A stretch of 64,000 nucleotides of DNA, from assembly GCA_002472565.1 (NCBI GenBank), contig DKSK01000014.1:105891-169890 (forward strand). The letters run 5' to 3'. Made by a program: the position numbers and the translations under genes. Of this stretch, positions 33,623-43,048 are shown one piece after another; position 1 is the first letter of the stretch, and every line of letters begins with the position of its first letter. The notes under the pieces are model-generated. The model was not told the origin of the DNA. It saw only the letters and a list, made by a program, of their open reading frames with translations, and searched no databases. This DNA is from Bacteroidales bacterium UBA7258 (lineage in GTDB: Bacteria; Bacteroidota; Bacteroidia; Bacteroidales; UBA932).

Positions 33623-33630
33623 TATATTTG
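33623..33630 (+). promoter_or_regulatory. Internal promoter -7 element before bamA
   Basis: TATATTTG directly after the uppS stop codon. The predicted transcript start, about 33635, is within a few bases of the bamA ATG at 33639, so transcripts from here would be nearly leaderless unless the GTG at 33651 is used. Confidence 0.55.
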
Positions 33631-33638
33631 TAAGTTCA

Positions 33639-36242
33639 ATGGAAATTACCGTGTTAAGAATAGCAGGCAAGATAATTCTTTCAGCGGCGCTGGCCGTTCT
33701 CGGGGCCTCCTTCGCCCAGGCTCAGTCCGGGAGAGGAGTCGAAATCGACTTCAACCACCCCCGGAACTATGTCGTGGGCGGGGTGAGAGTCGACGGCAAC
33801 ACTTACTTCAGCGACCAGCAGATTATCCAACTTACAGGACTTCAGAAGGGCATGAGCGTCAAGGCTCCGGGAGAGGATATTTCTTCCATCGTGGACAGGC
33901 TCTGGGCGCAGCGCTACTTTCAGGACGTTTCGGTCTCCATTGACAGTCTTTCGGCCCAGGGCGATTCGGCCTGGTTCGTCATAGCCATCAAGGAGAGGCC
34001 GAGGGTCTCAAGATGGGATTTCAGAGGGGTGAGGAGCGGCGAGCGCAAGGACCTCCAAGAGAGGCTCAATCTCAGGCGCGGAGGAGAATTCTCCGATTAC
34101 GTCAGCAACACTTCCTGCGGAATTATCTCCAGATATTATAAGGGCAAGGGCTTCATGAACGTGAAGGTCACCCCCGAGGTCAAGAAAGACACCATAGTCA
34201 AGAACGCCATCAGGGTAACCTTCAATGTCGACAGAGGCAGCAGGGTGAGAATCAAGACGATAAACTTCATCGGGAATTCTGATGTCAGTGATTTCAAACT
34301 GGCCAAGTCCATGAAGAAGACCAAGTCCGCCAAGATTTACAACTTCTTCAGCAGCAAGAAGTTCAATGAGAAGGAATATCCGACGGACAAGAAGAATCTC
34401 ATCAGCGCTTTCAACGAGGCGGGCTATCGCGACGCGAGACTTTTGAGAGACTCCATCTACTACGTCTCGCCTGACAGGCTGGGAATAGACCTTGTTTTTG
34501 ACGAGGGCGACAAGTACTACTTCAGGAATGTGACCTGGACCGGCAACTCCGTCTACACCGCCGACCAGCTCAATTCCGTTCTCCAGATCAAAAAAGGCGA
34601 CCCTTATGATATGGTCACCATGAATAAGAGACTTACCGGAGGCGGAAAGCAGTCAGATGCCGACGTGAGCAAGATATATAGGGACAATGGTTATCTCTTC
34701 TTCAGCGTCCAGCCGGTCGAGCTGAACATCCAGGGCGATTCCGTGGACGTGGAGATGAGGATTTCCGAGGGTAAGCAGGCCACGCTCAACAACATCATCA
34801 TCAACGGCAACGACCTCACGAGCGAGAGAGTTGTCCGCAGGCAGGTCTTCACCCGCCCGGGCTACCTCTTCAGCCAGACGGATTTCGAAAGGTCGATCAG
34901 GGAGATCGCCTCGCTCGGCCAGTTCGACCCTGAGGCCATTTCTTCCCCTTCGGGCTATTCCATCATCCCGGACCAGGTCAACAGCACCGTCGACATAGCC
35001 TACAACGTCACCGAGAAGCCGTCCAGCCAGCTGCAGCTTTCAGGAGGCTGGGGAGGCAATACCTTCGTGGCCACTGTCGGAGTCAACTTCAATAACTTCT
35101 CCACCAAGAGGATGTTCGACAAGGGAGCCTGGAGGCCTGTTCCGCTCGGAGACGCGCAGAATCTCGCCTTTAACTTCCAGACCAGCGGAACCTATTATAC
35201 TGCCCTTTCCGCCAGCTTCGTCGAGCCGTGGCTCTTCGGCAAGAAGCCTACTTCGCTCAGTCTCTCCGCCTTCTATTCCAGGCAGACTGACTCCTACCTC
35301 GCGTGGAACATCCTCAACAACGACCGTTCTTTCGAGGTCTTCGGATTCTCTGCGGGAATCGGTACTCGTCTGAAGTGGCCGGATAATTACTTCACCCTTT
35401 ACAACGGGCTCGGCTGGGAGACCTACAAGCTCAACAACTGGTACTCCGGATCCTTCATCTTCGAAGACGGACTTTCGCATAACATCAATTATACGGTGGC
35501 GCTTTCGAGAACTTCTACCGACCAGCAGATCTTCCCGAGGTCCGGTTCCATCATCCAGCTCCAGCTCCAGCTCACTCCGCCATATTCCCTCTTTAGAAAG
35601 AAGGATAAGGGCACGCTTGACGCCGACGGAGACCCTGTCAAGGTAGGCAGCTACAAGGACATCAACTATGACAAGTGGACGTCCAACGACAGGTACAAGT
35701 GGATCGAGTACCACAAGTGGACCTTCAAGGCCGACATGTACCAGAAGATTGTGGGCAACCTCGTGGCAAGAGAGAGAGTACAGTTCGGCTATCTGGGCTA
35801 CTACAACCGCAAGTGGGGCTACTCTCCGTTCGAGGGCTTCCTTCTCGGAGGTGACGGAATGAGCGGCTACAGCAACTACGGTACCGATGTGATAAGCCTC
35901 AGAGGTTATGAGAACTATTCTCTCACCCCTACCCAATACACCTCGTACAGCTCCAATTATTCCTATGCCGGAAACGTCTACGACAAGTTTACCTTCGAGC
36001 TCCGTTATCCGCTTGTACTCCAGCCTCAGTCGACGATTTTCGCCCTGGCTTTCCTGGAAGGAGGTAATTGCTGGTCTGACATCAGGAACTTCAATCCTTT
36101 CCAAATCAAGAGATCTGCCGGTGTCGGCGTGAGAATCTACCTTCCTATGATCGGCTTGCTCGGAATTGACTGGGGCTATGGCTTTGACGACAAGGAGAAC
36201 GGCGGAAGCCAGTTCCACTTCATAATTGGACAGGAATTCTGA
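33639..36242 (+). CDS. bamA: Outer membrane protein assembly factor BamA
   Basis: Omp85 protein that folds and inserts beta-barrels into the outer membrane. The 867-residue product has a signal peptide (to about residue 30, FAQAQ), five POTRA-like units in residues about 38-440 (VGGVRVDGNTYFSDQQI is the first), and a C-terminal barrel with GGWGGNTFVATVGVNF and the VRIYLPMIGLLGIDWGYGF segment, ending in a terminal phenylalanine as expected for a BAM substrate. The start could be ATG 33639 or GTG 33651; both give a workable signal peptide. skp follows by 16 bases. Confidence 0.96.
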   Translation: MEITVLRIAGKIILSAALAVLGASFAQAQSGRGVEIDFNHPRNYVVGGVRVDGNTYFSDQQIIQLTGLQKGMSVKAPGEDISSIVDRLWAQRYFQDVSVSIDSLSAQGDSAWFVIAIKERPRVSRWDFRGVRSGERKDLQERLNLRRGGEFSDYVSNTSCGIISRYYKGKGFMNVKVTPEVKKDTIVKNAIRVTFNVDRGSRVRIKTINFIGNSDVSDFKLAKSMKKTKSAKIYNFFSSKKFNEKEYPTDKKNLISAFNEAGYRDARLLRDSIYYVSPDRLGIDLVFDEGDKYYFRNVTWTGNSVYTADQLNSVLQIKKGDPYDMVTMNKRLTGGGKQSDADVSKIYRDNGYLFFSVQPVELNIQGDSVDVEMRISEGKQATLNNIIINGNDLTSERVVRRQVFTRPGYLFSQTDFERSIREIASLGQFDPEAISSPSGYSIIPDQVNSTVDIAYNVTEKPSSQLQLSGGWGGNTFVATVGVNFNNFSTKRMFDKGAWRPVPLGDAQNLAFNFQTSGTYYTALSASFVEPWLFGKKPTSLSLSAFYSRQTDSYLAWNILNNDRSFEVFGFSAGIGTRLKWPDNYFTLYNGLGWETYKLNNWYSGSFIFEDGLSHNINYTVALSRTSTDQQIFPRSGSIIQLQLQLTPPYSLFRKKDKGTLDADGDPVKVGSYKDINYDKWTSNDRYKWIEYHKWTFKADMYQKIVGNLVARERVQFGYLGYYNRKWGYSPFEGFLLGGDGMSGYSNYGTDVISLRGYENYSLTPTQYTSYSSNYSYAGNVYDKFTFELRYPLVLQPQSTIFALAFLEGGNCWSDIRNFNPFQIKRSAGVGVRIYLPMIGLLGIDWGYGFDDKENGGSQFHFIIGQEF

Positions 36243-36258
36243 TAAAATCACAATACCA

Positions 36259-36825
36259 ATGAAAAAGATCATCATGGCCGCAGCCGCGGCAATCATTGCA
36301 GTTTCTGCCTCCGCGCAGACCTACAAGTTCGCTCATGTCAATTACAATGAGCTCGTGATGCTGATGCCTGAGGCTGATTCTGCCAGGGCTCAGCTTAACG
36401 CCGCCCAGAAGGAAGCTCAGGACACATACCAGAGCATGGTCGATGAGTTCAACACCAAGGCTCAGCAGTACCAGGAGAAGCAAGCCACATGGACTCCTGC
36501 CGTAAGGGACAGCAAGGAGAAGGAGCTTAATGACATCCAGCAGCGAATCTCCGAGTTCCAGCAGAATATCCAGCAGGAGCTCTCCCAGCAGCAGAGCCAG
36601 CTTATGGCCCCTATCCAGCAGAAGGCTCAGGAAGCGGTTCAGAAGCTTGCCAAGGAGGGCGGATATATTTACGTCTTCGAGTCCGGCTCTCTCCTCTATG
36701 TGGATTCTACCAAGAGCACTGATCTGACGCCGGCGGCCCGCAAGGCTCTCGGAATACCTGCTGGCAGGACTCTGGAAAGCCTCCAGCAGGAACTTCAGGC
36801 CCAGAGTCAGGCAGGACAGAACTAA
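36259..36825 (+). CDS. skp: Skp/OmpH-family periplasmic chaperone
   Basis: A 188-residue periplasmic protein: signal peptide (MKKIIMAAAAAIIAVSASAQ), then the OmpH pattern YKFAHVNYNELVMLMPEADSA, long Gln-rich helices (about 45-130) and GGYIYVFESGSLLYVDSTKSTDLT. Skp forms a jellyfish-shaped trimer that holds unfolded outer membrane proteins. The start at 36259 is chosen because it gives a standard signal peptide; an earlier in-frame ATG at 36226 lies inside bamA. Placement after bamA is classic. A terminator follows. Confidence 0.92.
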   Translation: MKKIIMAAAAAIIAVSASAQTYKFAHVNYNELVMLMPEADSARAQLNAAQKEAQDTYQSMVDEFNTKAQQYQEKQATWTPAVRDSKEKELNDIQQRISEFQQNIQQELSQQQSQLMAPIQQKAQEAVQKLAKEGGYIYVFESGSLLYVDSTKSTDLTPAARKALGIPAGRTLESLQQELQAQSQAGQN

Positions 36826-36842
36826 TTTGACAATTTTTTATT

Positions 36843-36878
36843 AAAAAAGGCGATTGAACTATCAATTGCCTTTTTTTC
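36843..36878 (+). terminator. Intrinsic terminator of the nadK-uppS-bamA-skp operon
   Basis: An A-rich left arm AAAAAAGGCGATTGA and the near-complement TCAATTGCCTTTTTT (one G-T pair), loop ACTA, followed by seven Ts, 17 bases after the skp stop codon. Confidence 0.85.
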
Positions 36879-36888
36879 TTAGCATTTA

Positions 36889-36919
36889 TTTGCTAATACG
36901 TTTTATTTTGCCAACTTTG
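36889..36919 (+). promoter_or_regulatory. Promoter of korAB
   Basis: A TTTG -33 element (36889-36892) and CAACTTTG at -7 (36912-36919, one mismatch to TAnnTTTG), spaced by 19 bases. The leader before the ATG at 36943 is about 18 bases. Confidence 0.55.
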
Positions 36920-36942
36920 CATTAAAAATTATAAATTCACTG

Positions 36943-38778
36943 ATGCGACATGACATCATAGACGTTGATGACGTCGTAATACGGTTTGCGGGGGACTCCG
37001 GAGACGGCATGCAACTGACCGGAACCCTCTTCGCCAACACTTCTGCCGTCTATGGCAACGGCCTTTCGACCTTCCCGGATTATCCGGCTGAAATCAGAGC
37101 TCCGAAGGGAACCATAGGGGGAGTCTCCGGCTTCCAAGTGCATATCGGCGACCATAAGGTCAGCACGCCGGGAGACTATTGTGACATGCTCGTGGCCATG
37201 AATCCCGCCGCCCTCAAAGCCAATGCCAAGTGGGCAAAGCGCGAGGGAATGGTGCTCATCGACCAGGATGCCTTTGATGACGCCAACCTCAAGAAGGCCG
37301 GCTTCACCAAGAATCCTTTCGAGGAGCTACACATCGAGGACAGGACCATCATCATCGCCCCGATCACCAAACTGACAGAGGAAAGCCTCAAGGACAGCGG
37401 CATGGACCTCCAGTCCATCCACAAGTGCCGTAACATGTTCACCTTGGGCATGGCCTGCTTCATCTACTCCCGTCCCCTCGATTTCGTTTTCTCTTATATC
37501 GAGCAGCGCTTCCGCAAGAAGCACCCTGAGATGATCGAGCCTAACCGCAAGGTCCTCTCCGACGGTTTCCACTACGCAGAGAATATCCAGGCGGTGCCTA
37601 ACACCTACCGCATAGCCCCGGCCAGGTTCGCTCCGGGTCTGTACCGGAACATCACCGGCAATCAGGCCATGGCCTGGGGACTGATGGCCGCCGCCGAAAA
37701 GGCCGGCCTCCAGCTCTTCTGCGGATCCTATCCGATTACTCCTGCCACCGCTATTCTTGAGGAATTGGCGATATACAAGAGCCTGAACGTCAAGACTATG
37801 CAGACAGAGGACGAGATAGCCGGCATCTGCTGTGCCATCGGAGCCGCCTTTGCAGGCGATCTTGCCGTGACTTCGACCTCCGGCCCTGGCCTTTCGCTCA
37901 AATCCGAAGCTATGGGACTGGCAGTCATGTCCGAGCTTCCTCTGGTGATAATCGATGTGCAGCGTTCCGGCCCTTGCACCGGCATGCCTACGAAGACAGA
38001 GCAGGCCGACCTCCAGCAGGCCCTCTACGGCCGCAACGGAGAGAGTCCTCTCGTGGTGATGGCGGCCCATTCTCCGGCCAACTGTTTCGACGCCGCCTTC
38101 AACGCGGCCAAGATAGCGCTGGAGCACATGACCCCTGTCATCCTGCTTTCCGAAGGTTTCCTCGGCAACGGCTCCGAGCCGTGGAGAATCCCTCAGATGA
38201 AGGACTATCCTCAGATCAAGCCACGCTTTGCAAAGGAGGATGAGGCCGGGGCGTTCAAGCCTTTCAGAAGGGACCCTCAGACTCTCGCCCGTGAGTGGGC
38301 GGCCCCTGGCCGCAAGGGTTTCGAGCACCGTGTCGGCGGTCTTGAGAAGAACCACGACGGAGTCTTGTCCACCGATCCTGACAATCACGAGATGATGGTC
38401 CGTGAGCGCGCGGAGAAGATAGCCCTTGTCGCACGCGACATCCCAGACCTCGCCGTGGACGGCCCGGAGAGCGGAGACGTTCTCGTAGTGGGCTGGGGCG
38501 GGACCTACGGCCATATCTCTACGGCCGTAGATATGCTCAGGAGCGAAGGAACCGAGATTTCCTACGCCCATTTCGACTATATCAATCCGCTTCCCCAGAA
38601 CACGGAGGAAGTTCTGTCAAGATTCAAAAAGATTCTGGTCTGCGAGCTTAACCACGGCCAGTTCGCCGAGTATCTCAGGTCCGTTCTGCCACAGTTCAAC
38701 TACATTCAGTGCAACAAGGTTCAGGGCCAGACTTTCCTGTCCCTGGAAATTGAAAACGCTATCAAGGAGCTTTTATAG
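36943..38778 (+). CDS. korA: 2-oxoglutarate:ferredoxin oxidoreductase, alpha (gamma-alpha fused) subunit
   Basis: Part of the thiamine-diphosphate enzyme that oxidatively decarboxylates 2-oxoglutarate (or another 2-oxoacid) to the CoA ester, reducing ferredoxin, or runs in reverse. The 611-residue product fuses the gamma domain (VVIRFAGDSGDGMQLTG at the N-terminus) with the alpha subunit (GNQAMAWGLMAAAEKAGLQL, YPITPATAILEEL, TSTSGPGLSLKSEAMGLA). It ends 12 bases before korB, which supplies the TPP site. Substrate preference for 2-oxoglutarate is inferred from the two-subunit layout and the adjacent gdhA. Confidence 0.92.
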   Translation: MRHDIIDVDDVVIRFAGDSGDGMQLTGTLFANTSAVYGNGLSTFPDYPAEIRAPKGTIGGVSGFQVHIGDHKVSTPGDYCDMLVAMNPAALKANAKWAKREGMVLIDQDAFDDANLKKAGFTKNPFEELHIEDRTIIIAPITKLTEESLKDSGMDLQSIHKCRNMFTLGMACFIYSRPLDFVFSYIEQRFRKKHPEMIEPNRKVLSDGFHYAENIQAVPNTYRIAPARFAPGLYRNITGNQAMAWGLMAAAEKAGLQLFCGSYPITPATAILEELAIYKSLNVKTMQTEDEIAGICCAIGAAFAGDLAVTSTSGPGLSLKSEAMGLAVMSELPLVIIDVQRSGPCTGMPTKTEQADLQQALYGRNGESPLVVMAAHSPANCFDAAFNAAKIALEHMTPVILLSEGFLGNGSEPWRIPQMKDYPQIKPRFAKEDEAGAFKPFRRDPQTLAREWAAPGRKGFEHRVGGLEKNHDGVLSTDPDNHEMMVRERAEKIALVARDIPDLAVDGPESGDVLVVGWGGTYGHISTAVDMLRSEGTEISYAHFDYINPLPQNTEEVLSRFKKILVCELNHGQFAEYLRSVLPQFNYIQCNKVQGQTFLSLEIENAIKELL

Positions 38779-38790
38779 GAGATTTCGACC

Positions 38791-39810
38791 ATGGCAAAAT
38801 ATACAGCCAGTGATTTCAAAAGTGACCAGCAGGTCAGATGGTGCCCGGGCTGCGGAGACTATGCGATTCTCGCGGCCCTTCAGAGGACTCTTCCCCAGGT
38901 CTGCGAAGAGCAGGGTCTGGACAAGTCAGAGGTGGTGGTGGTGTCCGGTATCGGATGCTCTTCCCGCCTGCCTTACTATATGAACACTTTCGGCTTCCAT
39001 AGCATTCATGGCCGCGCGACCGCGATTTCCACAGGAATCAAGGTGGCCAATCCGAAACTTTCGGTCTGGCAGGTCAGCGGCGACGGAGACGCCCTCGCGA
39101 TCGGCGGCAACCATTTCATCCACGCCATCCGCAGGAACATAGATATCAATCTCATGCTCTTCAACAACCGCATCTACGGCATGACAAAGGGGCAGTATTC
39201 TCCTACTTCCAAGTTCGGCATGATTACTAAGACTTCGCCTTACGGGACCGTAGAGCCTCCGTTCAATCCGGGAAGTCTGGTTATCGGTGCGAAGGGGAGC
39301 TTCTTCGCCAGGAGCATTGACACTGAGCTCGCTCTCAGTTGCGAAATCATGCTTAAGGCTTCGAGGCACCATGGCTGCTCCATCATGGAGTTCCTGACCA
39401 ATTGTATGATTTTCAATAATGGAAGCCATACGGAAATCTCTGCCAAGGACGTCAAGGAAGACAGAACCATAGTGCTCGAGGACGGAGAGAAGATGGTCTT
39501 CGGCAAGAACCATGACAGGGGTCTCATCCTTGACGGACGCAAGCTGAAGGTCGTCACCATAGGTCAGGACGGAATCACTCTTGACGACATCCTTGTCCAT
39601 GATTCCCATGCCGACAACCTCGGACTTCAGATGATGCTCGCCGACATGAATTATCCTGATTTTCCTGTTGCTCTTGGCGTCATCCGCGATGTGGACCAGC
39701 CTACTTATGAAGAAGGGGTCTGCTCTCAGGTGGCCGATGTCACAGCAAAGTCCAAGATCCACAGCGTGGACGAACTCATCCGCAGTGGATCGGTCTGGGA
39801 GTCTAAATAG
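38791..39810 (+). CDS. korB: 2-oxoglutarate:ferredoxin oxidoreductase, beta subunit
   Basis: TPP-binding subunit, 339 residues. It shows the cysteine pair WCPGCGDY (C18, C21) of the iron-sulfur cluster region, the TPP/Mg motif SGDGDALAIGGNHFIHAIRRN and FNNRIYGMTKGQYSPTS. It pairs with korA just upstream; together they give the full heterodimer without separate delta or gamma genes. Ferredoxin itself is not encoded in this window. Confidence 0.95.
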   Translation: MAKYTASDFKSDQQVRWCPGCGDYAILAALQRTLPQVCEEQGLDKSEVVVVSGIGCSSRLPYYMNTFGFHSIHGRATAISTGIKVANPKLSVWQVSGDGDALAIGGNHFIHAIRRNIDINLMLFNNRIYGMTKGQYSPTSKFGMITKTSPYGTVEPPFNPGSLVIGAKGSFFARSIDTELALSCEIMLKASRHHGCSIMEFLTNCMIFNNGSHTEISAKDVKEDRTIVLEDGEKMVFGKNHDRGLILDGRKLKVVTIGQDGITLDDILVHDSHADNLGLQMMLADMNYPDFPVALGVIRDVDQPTYEEGVCSQVADVTAKSKIHSVDELIRSGSVWESK

Positions 39811-39870
39811 AAACCATGCCGCCCCATGAAGGGACGGTCGTCATAACACATAATAACCAGTCATATTACA

Positions 39871-41211
39871 ATGAAGACAAGTGAAATAATGGCCATGCTT
39901 AAGGCCAAGCACCCGGGAGAGAACGAGTATCTCGAGGCTGTCCAGGAAGTTCTTGAGTCTATCGAGGATGTCTACAACCAGCATCCTGAGTTTGAGAAGG
40001 CTAGAATCATAGAGAGGCTGGTCGAGCCGGACCGCATCTACACCTTCAAGGTTGTGTGGGTCGACGACCAGGGCCAGATCCAGACAAATCTCGGCTACCG
40101 CGTACAGTTCAACGCCGCCATCGGACCATACAAGGGAGGTCTCCGTTTCCATAAGGCTGTGAATCCTTCCATGTTGAAATTCCTCGGCTTCGAGCAGATT
40201 TTCAAGAACGCCCTAACGACCCTTCCTATGGGAGGGGCCAAAGGAGGTTCCGATTTCGATCCGGTAGGAAAGTCAGACAACGAAATCATGCGTTTCTGCC
40301 AGGCCTTCATGCTTGAGCTCTGGCGCTGCATCGGCCCTGACGAGGACATCCCTGCGGGAGATGTAGGAGTCGGCGGAAGAGAGATCGGCTATCTCAACGG
40401 CATGTATCAGAAGCTTGCCCGTCAGTACCATACTGGCGTTTTGACCGGCAAGGGCATGACCTGGGGAGGTTCCATTCTCCGTCCTGAGGCTACCGGCTAC
40501 GGTGCCCTCTATTTCACGGAGCATGTGCTCAACAGGGCTGGCAAGGACATCAAGGGCATGAAAATCGCCATCTCCGGCTTTGGCAACGTGGCTTGGGGAG
40601 CGGTGAAGAAGTCTATCCAACTCGGCGCGAAGGTTGTCGCGATCTCCGGACCTGACGGAGTCTGCTACGTTAAGGACGGCATGACCCCTGAGATGAATGA
40701 CTATATGCTTGTGATGAGGGCCTCCAACCGCAACATGGTTAAGGATCTCGCCGACAAGTTCCCGGCCCAGGCCGAGTTCCGCGCCGGCAAGAAGAGCTGG
40801 AGCATCCCTTGCGACATCGCTCTTCCATGCGCCTTCCAGAACGAACTCGCTGAGGAGGATGCGAAGGAGCTCGTTGCCAACGGCTGCTTCTGCTGCTGCG
40901 AGGTTTCCAACATGGGCTGCCAGCCTGAGGCCATCGCCTATTTCCAGAAGCACATTCTCTTCGCCCCTGGAAAGGCTGTCAATTCCGGCGGAGTCGCCAC
41001 TTCCGGTCTTGAGATGACCCAGAACTCCCAGCATCTAAGCTGGACGGCTGATGAGGTCGACAAGAGGCTTCACCAGATCATGACCAGCGTCTTCGAGCAG
41101 TGCGTCCAGTATGGCGGCCGTCCTGACGGTACTGTAGACTACGTCAAGGGAGCCAATATTGCCGGCTTCATGAAGGTTGCCCGCGCCATGCTTGAGCAGG
41201 GCGTCATCTAA
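39871..41211 (+). CDS. gdhA: NADP-type glutamate dehydrogenase
   Basis: Interconverts 2-oxoglutarate plus ammonium and glutamate. The 446-residue length and N-terminus match the hexameric NADP-dependent class (subfamily GdhA). Seen are the active-site lysine region GPYKGGLRFH, LPMGGAKGGSDFDP, the PEATGYGALYF segment and the Rossmann IAISGFGNVAWGA. It lies 60 bases after korB; korAB and gdhA together connect 2-oxoglutarate formation to nitrogen assimilation. Coenzyme choice is inferred from family, not from a decisive residue. Confidence 0.95.
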   Translation: MKTSEIMAMLKAKHPGENEYLEAVQEVLESIEDVYNQHPEFEKARIIERLVEPDRIYTFKVVWVDDQGQIQTNLGYRVQFNAAIGPYKGGLRFHKAVNPSMLKFLGFEQIFKNALTTLPMGGAKGGSDFDPVGKSDNEIMRFCQAFMLELWRCIGPDEDIPAGDVGVGGREIGYLNGMYQKLARQYHTGVLTGKGMTWGGSILRPEATGYGALYFTEHVLNRAGKDIKGMKIAISGFGNVAWGAVKKSIQLGAKVVAISGPDGVCYVKDGMTPEMNDYMLVMRASNRNMVKDLADKFPAQAEFRAGKKSWSIPCDIALPCAFQNELAEEDAKELVANGCFCCCEVSNMGCQPEAIAYFQKHILFAPGKAVNSGGVATSGLEMTQNSQHLSWTADEVDKRLHQIMTSVFEQCVQYGGRPDGTVDYVKGANIAGFMKVARAMLEQGVI

Positions 41212-41234
41212 AGCTTTACGTCATTCCTTTATAT

Positions 41235-41270
41235 CAGCGGCCCAGCCCTTACCCGGCAAGGCCGCTGTTT
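41235..41270 (+). terminator. Weak candidate terminator after gdhA
   Basis: Arms CAGCGGCC (41235-41242) and GGCCGCTG (41260-41267), perfect over eight bases, followed by only three Ts, 23 bases after the gdhA stop codon. Confidence 0.45.
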
Positions 41271-41377
41271 CGTGTATATCCACCGCCGGCCGTTTATCCT
41301 CTTATTGTCGTTTCCCCGCCACAGGCCAGGAGGTCCCTGGTCATGGTACAATTGTTTCTTTTTATCGCTAAAATGGC

Positions 41378-41385
41378 TAACTTTG
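41378..41385 (+). promoter_or_regulatory. Promoter -7 element for the M49-like / DASS / barrel operon
   Basis: TAACTTTG, with a leader of about 40 bases before the ATG at 41432. Small gaps between the next three genes suggest one transcript from here to 45814. Confidence 0.65.
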
Positions 41386-41431
41386 CAGTCTACCACTTTA
41401 TGCTTGAATCTAAATTCAATCAGAATAAAAT

Positions 41432-43030
41432 ATGAGAAGAGCGATCTTTGCATTGGCTGTAACCGCCGTAGTCCTTTCGGCTTGCGGACGGAAGCAGACC
41501 AATCCGGTCAGCGCGAAGGTCCAGGATTATGCCACGGTCAAGATCGGCATTCCTGACCTTTCCTACATTTCAGTAAACGGCAGGGAAGTCCTGAATCTCT
41601 ACAGATTCGCCGCGATGCAGGCGGACAGTATCTATTGGGACCAGTACAGCGGTCTCCAGAAAGAGATGGACGCCCTCGACGAAGGTCCTGAGAAGGACTT
41701 CGCTAAAATCAATTACGGTCCGTGGGACCGTTTCACGGGCAAGGCCTTCATAGCCGGTTACGGCGACCAGCCTAAGGGAGCCAACTTCTATCCGGCCGAC
41801 ATGACCGCCGAGGAGTTCACATCCCTGAACGACTCTCTGAAGAACAGCCCCTACACCCTTATCAGGAGGGATTCGGCCGGCGCACTCAAGATCGTCCCTT
41901 ACCACACAGCCTACAAAGACCGTATCGAAATCATAGGCAGTCTCCTCCAGTCGGCGGCGGACCTGACGATCGTGCCTTCTGTAAGGACCTACCTTCTCGC
42001 CAAGAAGCAGGCCCTGCTCACGGATCAGTACGACGAGGCGGACGAGGCCTGGCTCGACATGAAAGATAGCAAGATGGATCTCATCCTCGGCCCGGACGAA
42101 ATCAACGACGACCAGCTCTATGGGCTCAAGGCCTCCTATGAAGCCTACGTCCTGCTCAAAGATCTCAAGATGACGGAGGAAATGGGGCCGATCGCCGCCA
42201 TGCTTCCTGACCTGCAGAGACTTCTTCCATGCGACGATGCCTACAAGTCCATGAATCCTTCCTCCAACGCCGAGATCTTTGTCTATGACGCCATCTACAT
42301 GGCTGGTCACGCCAATGCCGGCACGAAACTTATCGCGCTCAACGAGCCTAACAATGTAGAAGTGGCCCTCCGAAAGGGGACTAGGACCATCCTCCTGCGC
42401 AACATCATGGACTACAAGTTCAATATGATAGTTTCTCCGACGGGCCATGTCGTCCTGGGACCTGACCAGGTTGCCGACCTCGATGCCGACGCCTTCTTCT
42501 GGAACATCGCCTTCAGGGAGATTTCCCATAACCTCGGCGCCATCCGCACCACGGACGGCCGCGATGTGAACGAGGCCATGGGCCAGTATGCTCTCGCGAT
42601 CGAGGATGCGAAAGCTAATGCTGCCGGCCTCTATCTTGTATGCAAGCTTCTCGCCGACCACAAGCTTCCGGCCATCTCGACTCCTGAGCAGGCCATTTCG
42701 ACCTTCGTCGCCAACCTCATCCGCTCCGAACGTTTCGGCTCCAATGAGGAACTGGGCAAGGCCTACCTTATCATCTACAACTATTTCTATGCTCACGGCG
42801 CCTTCACAAGACACGATGACGGTAAGTATCATATCGATTATGCCAAAGCCTTGGAGGCCGCCGGAAGTCTGACATCAGAGCTTGTCAAGATCCAGGCTTC
42901 CGGAGATGTACAGGCCGCCGCCAAGATCGTCAAGGACTACGCCAAGTACCCTGTGACCTTCAACGCCGATCTTACAAATCTCCGTCTTGAGGGTATTCCT
43001 GCGGACATAGCTTTTGAATTTGAAAATTAA
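41432..43030 (+). CDS. Peptidase M49 (dipeptidyl-peptidase III)-like lipoprotein with a degenerate zinc motif
   Basis: A 532-residue predicted lipoprotein (lipobox VVLSAC, C18). The fold-level pattern resembles the bacterial M49-like zinc hydrolases of Bacteroidota: NFYPADMTAEEF near 118-130, YHTAY at 157, and a C-terminal helical half. Where these carry HExSHxLG, this protein has REISHNLG (R362, E363, H366), so the first zinc ligand is arginine; the expected second-motif EExKAD reads IEDAKAN (E391). Loss of one histidine suggests it does not act as a normal zinc peptidase, perhaps a binding or scaffolding role. It is followed closely by a DASS transporter and an outer membrane barrel, which points to uptake of peptides or carboxylates. 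Function is not established. Confidence 0.7.
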   Translation: MRRAIFALAVTAVVLSACGRKQTNPVSAKVQDYATVKIGIPDLSYISVNGREVLNLYRFAAMQADSIYWDQYSGLQKEMDALDEGPEKDFAKINYGPWDRFTGKAFIAGYGDQPKGANFYPADMTAEEFTSLNDSLKNSPYTLIRRDSAGALKIVPYHTAYKDRIEIIGSLLQSAADLTIVPSVRTYLLAKKQALLTDQYDEADEAWLDMKDSKMDLILGPDEINDDQLYGLKASYEAYVLLKDLKMTEEMGPIAAMLPDLQRLLPCDDAYKSMNPSSNAEIFVYDAIYMAGHANAGTKLIALNEPNNVEVALRKGTRTILLRNIMDYKFNMIVSPTGHVVLGPDQVADLDADAFFWNIAFREISHNLGAIRTTDGRDVNEAMGQYALAIEDAKANAAGLYLVCKLLADHKLPAISTPEQAISTFVANLIRSERFGSNEELGKAYLIIYNYFYAHGAFTRHDDGKYHIDYAKALEAAGSLTSELVKIQASGDVQAAAKIVKDYAKYPVTFNADLTNLRLEGIPADIAFEFEN

Positions 43031-43048
43031 TAATTATAACAATAACCG

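Noticed and set aside
35040..36296. A 418-codon minus-strand frame opposite bamA
   Set aside because: Antisense shadow of the beta-barrel region; no domain, promoter or start context supports it.
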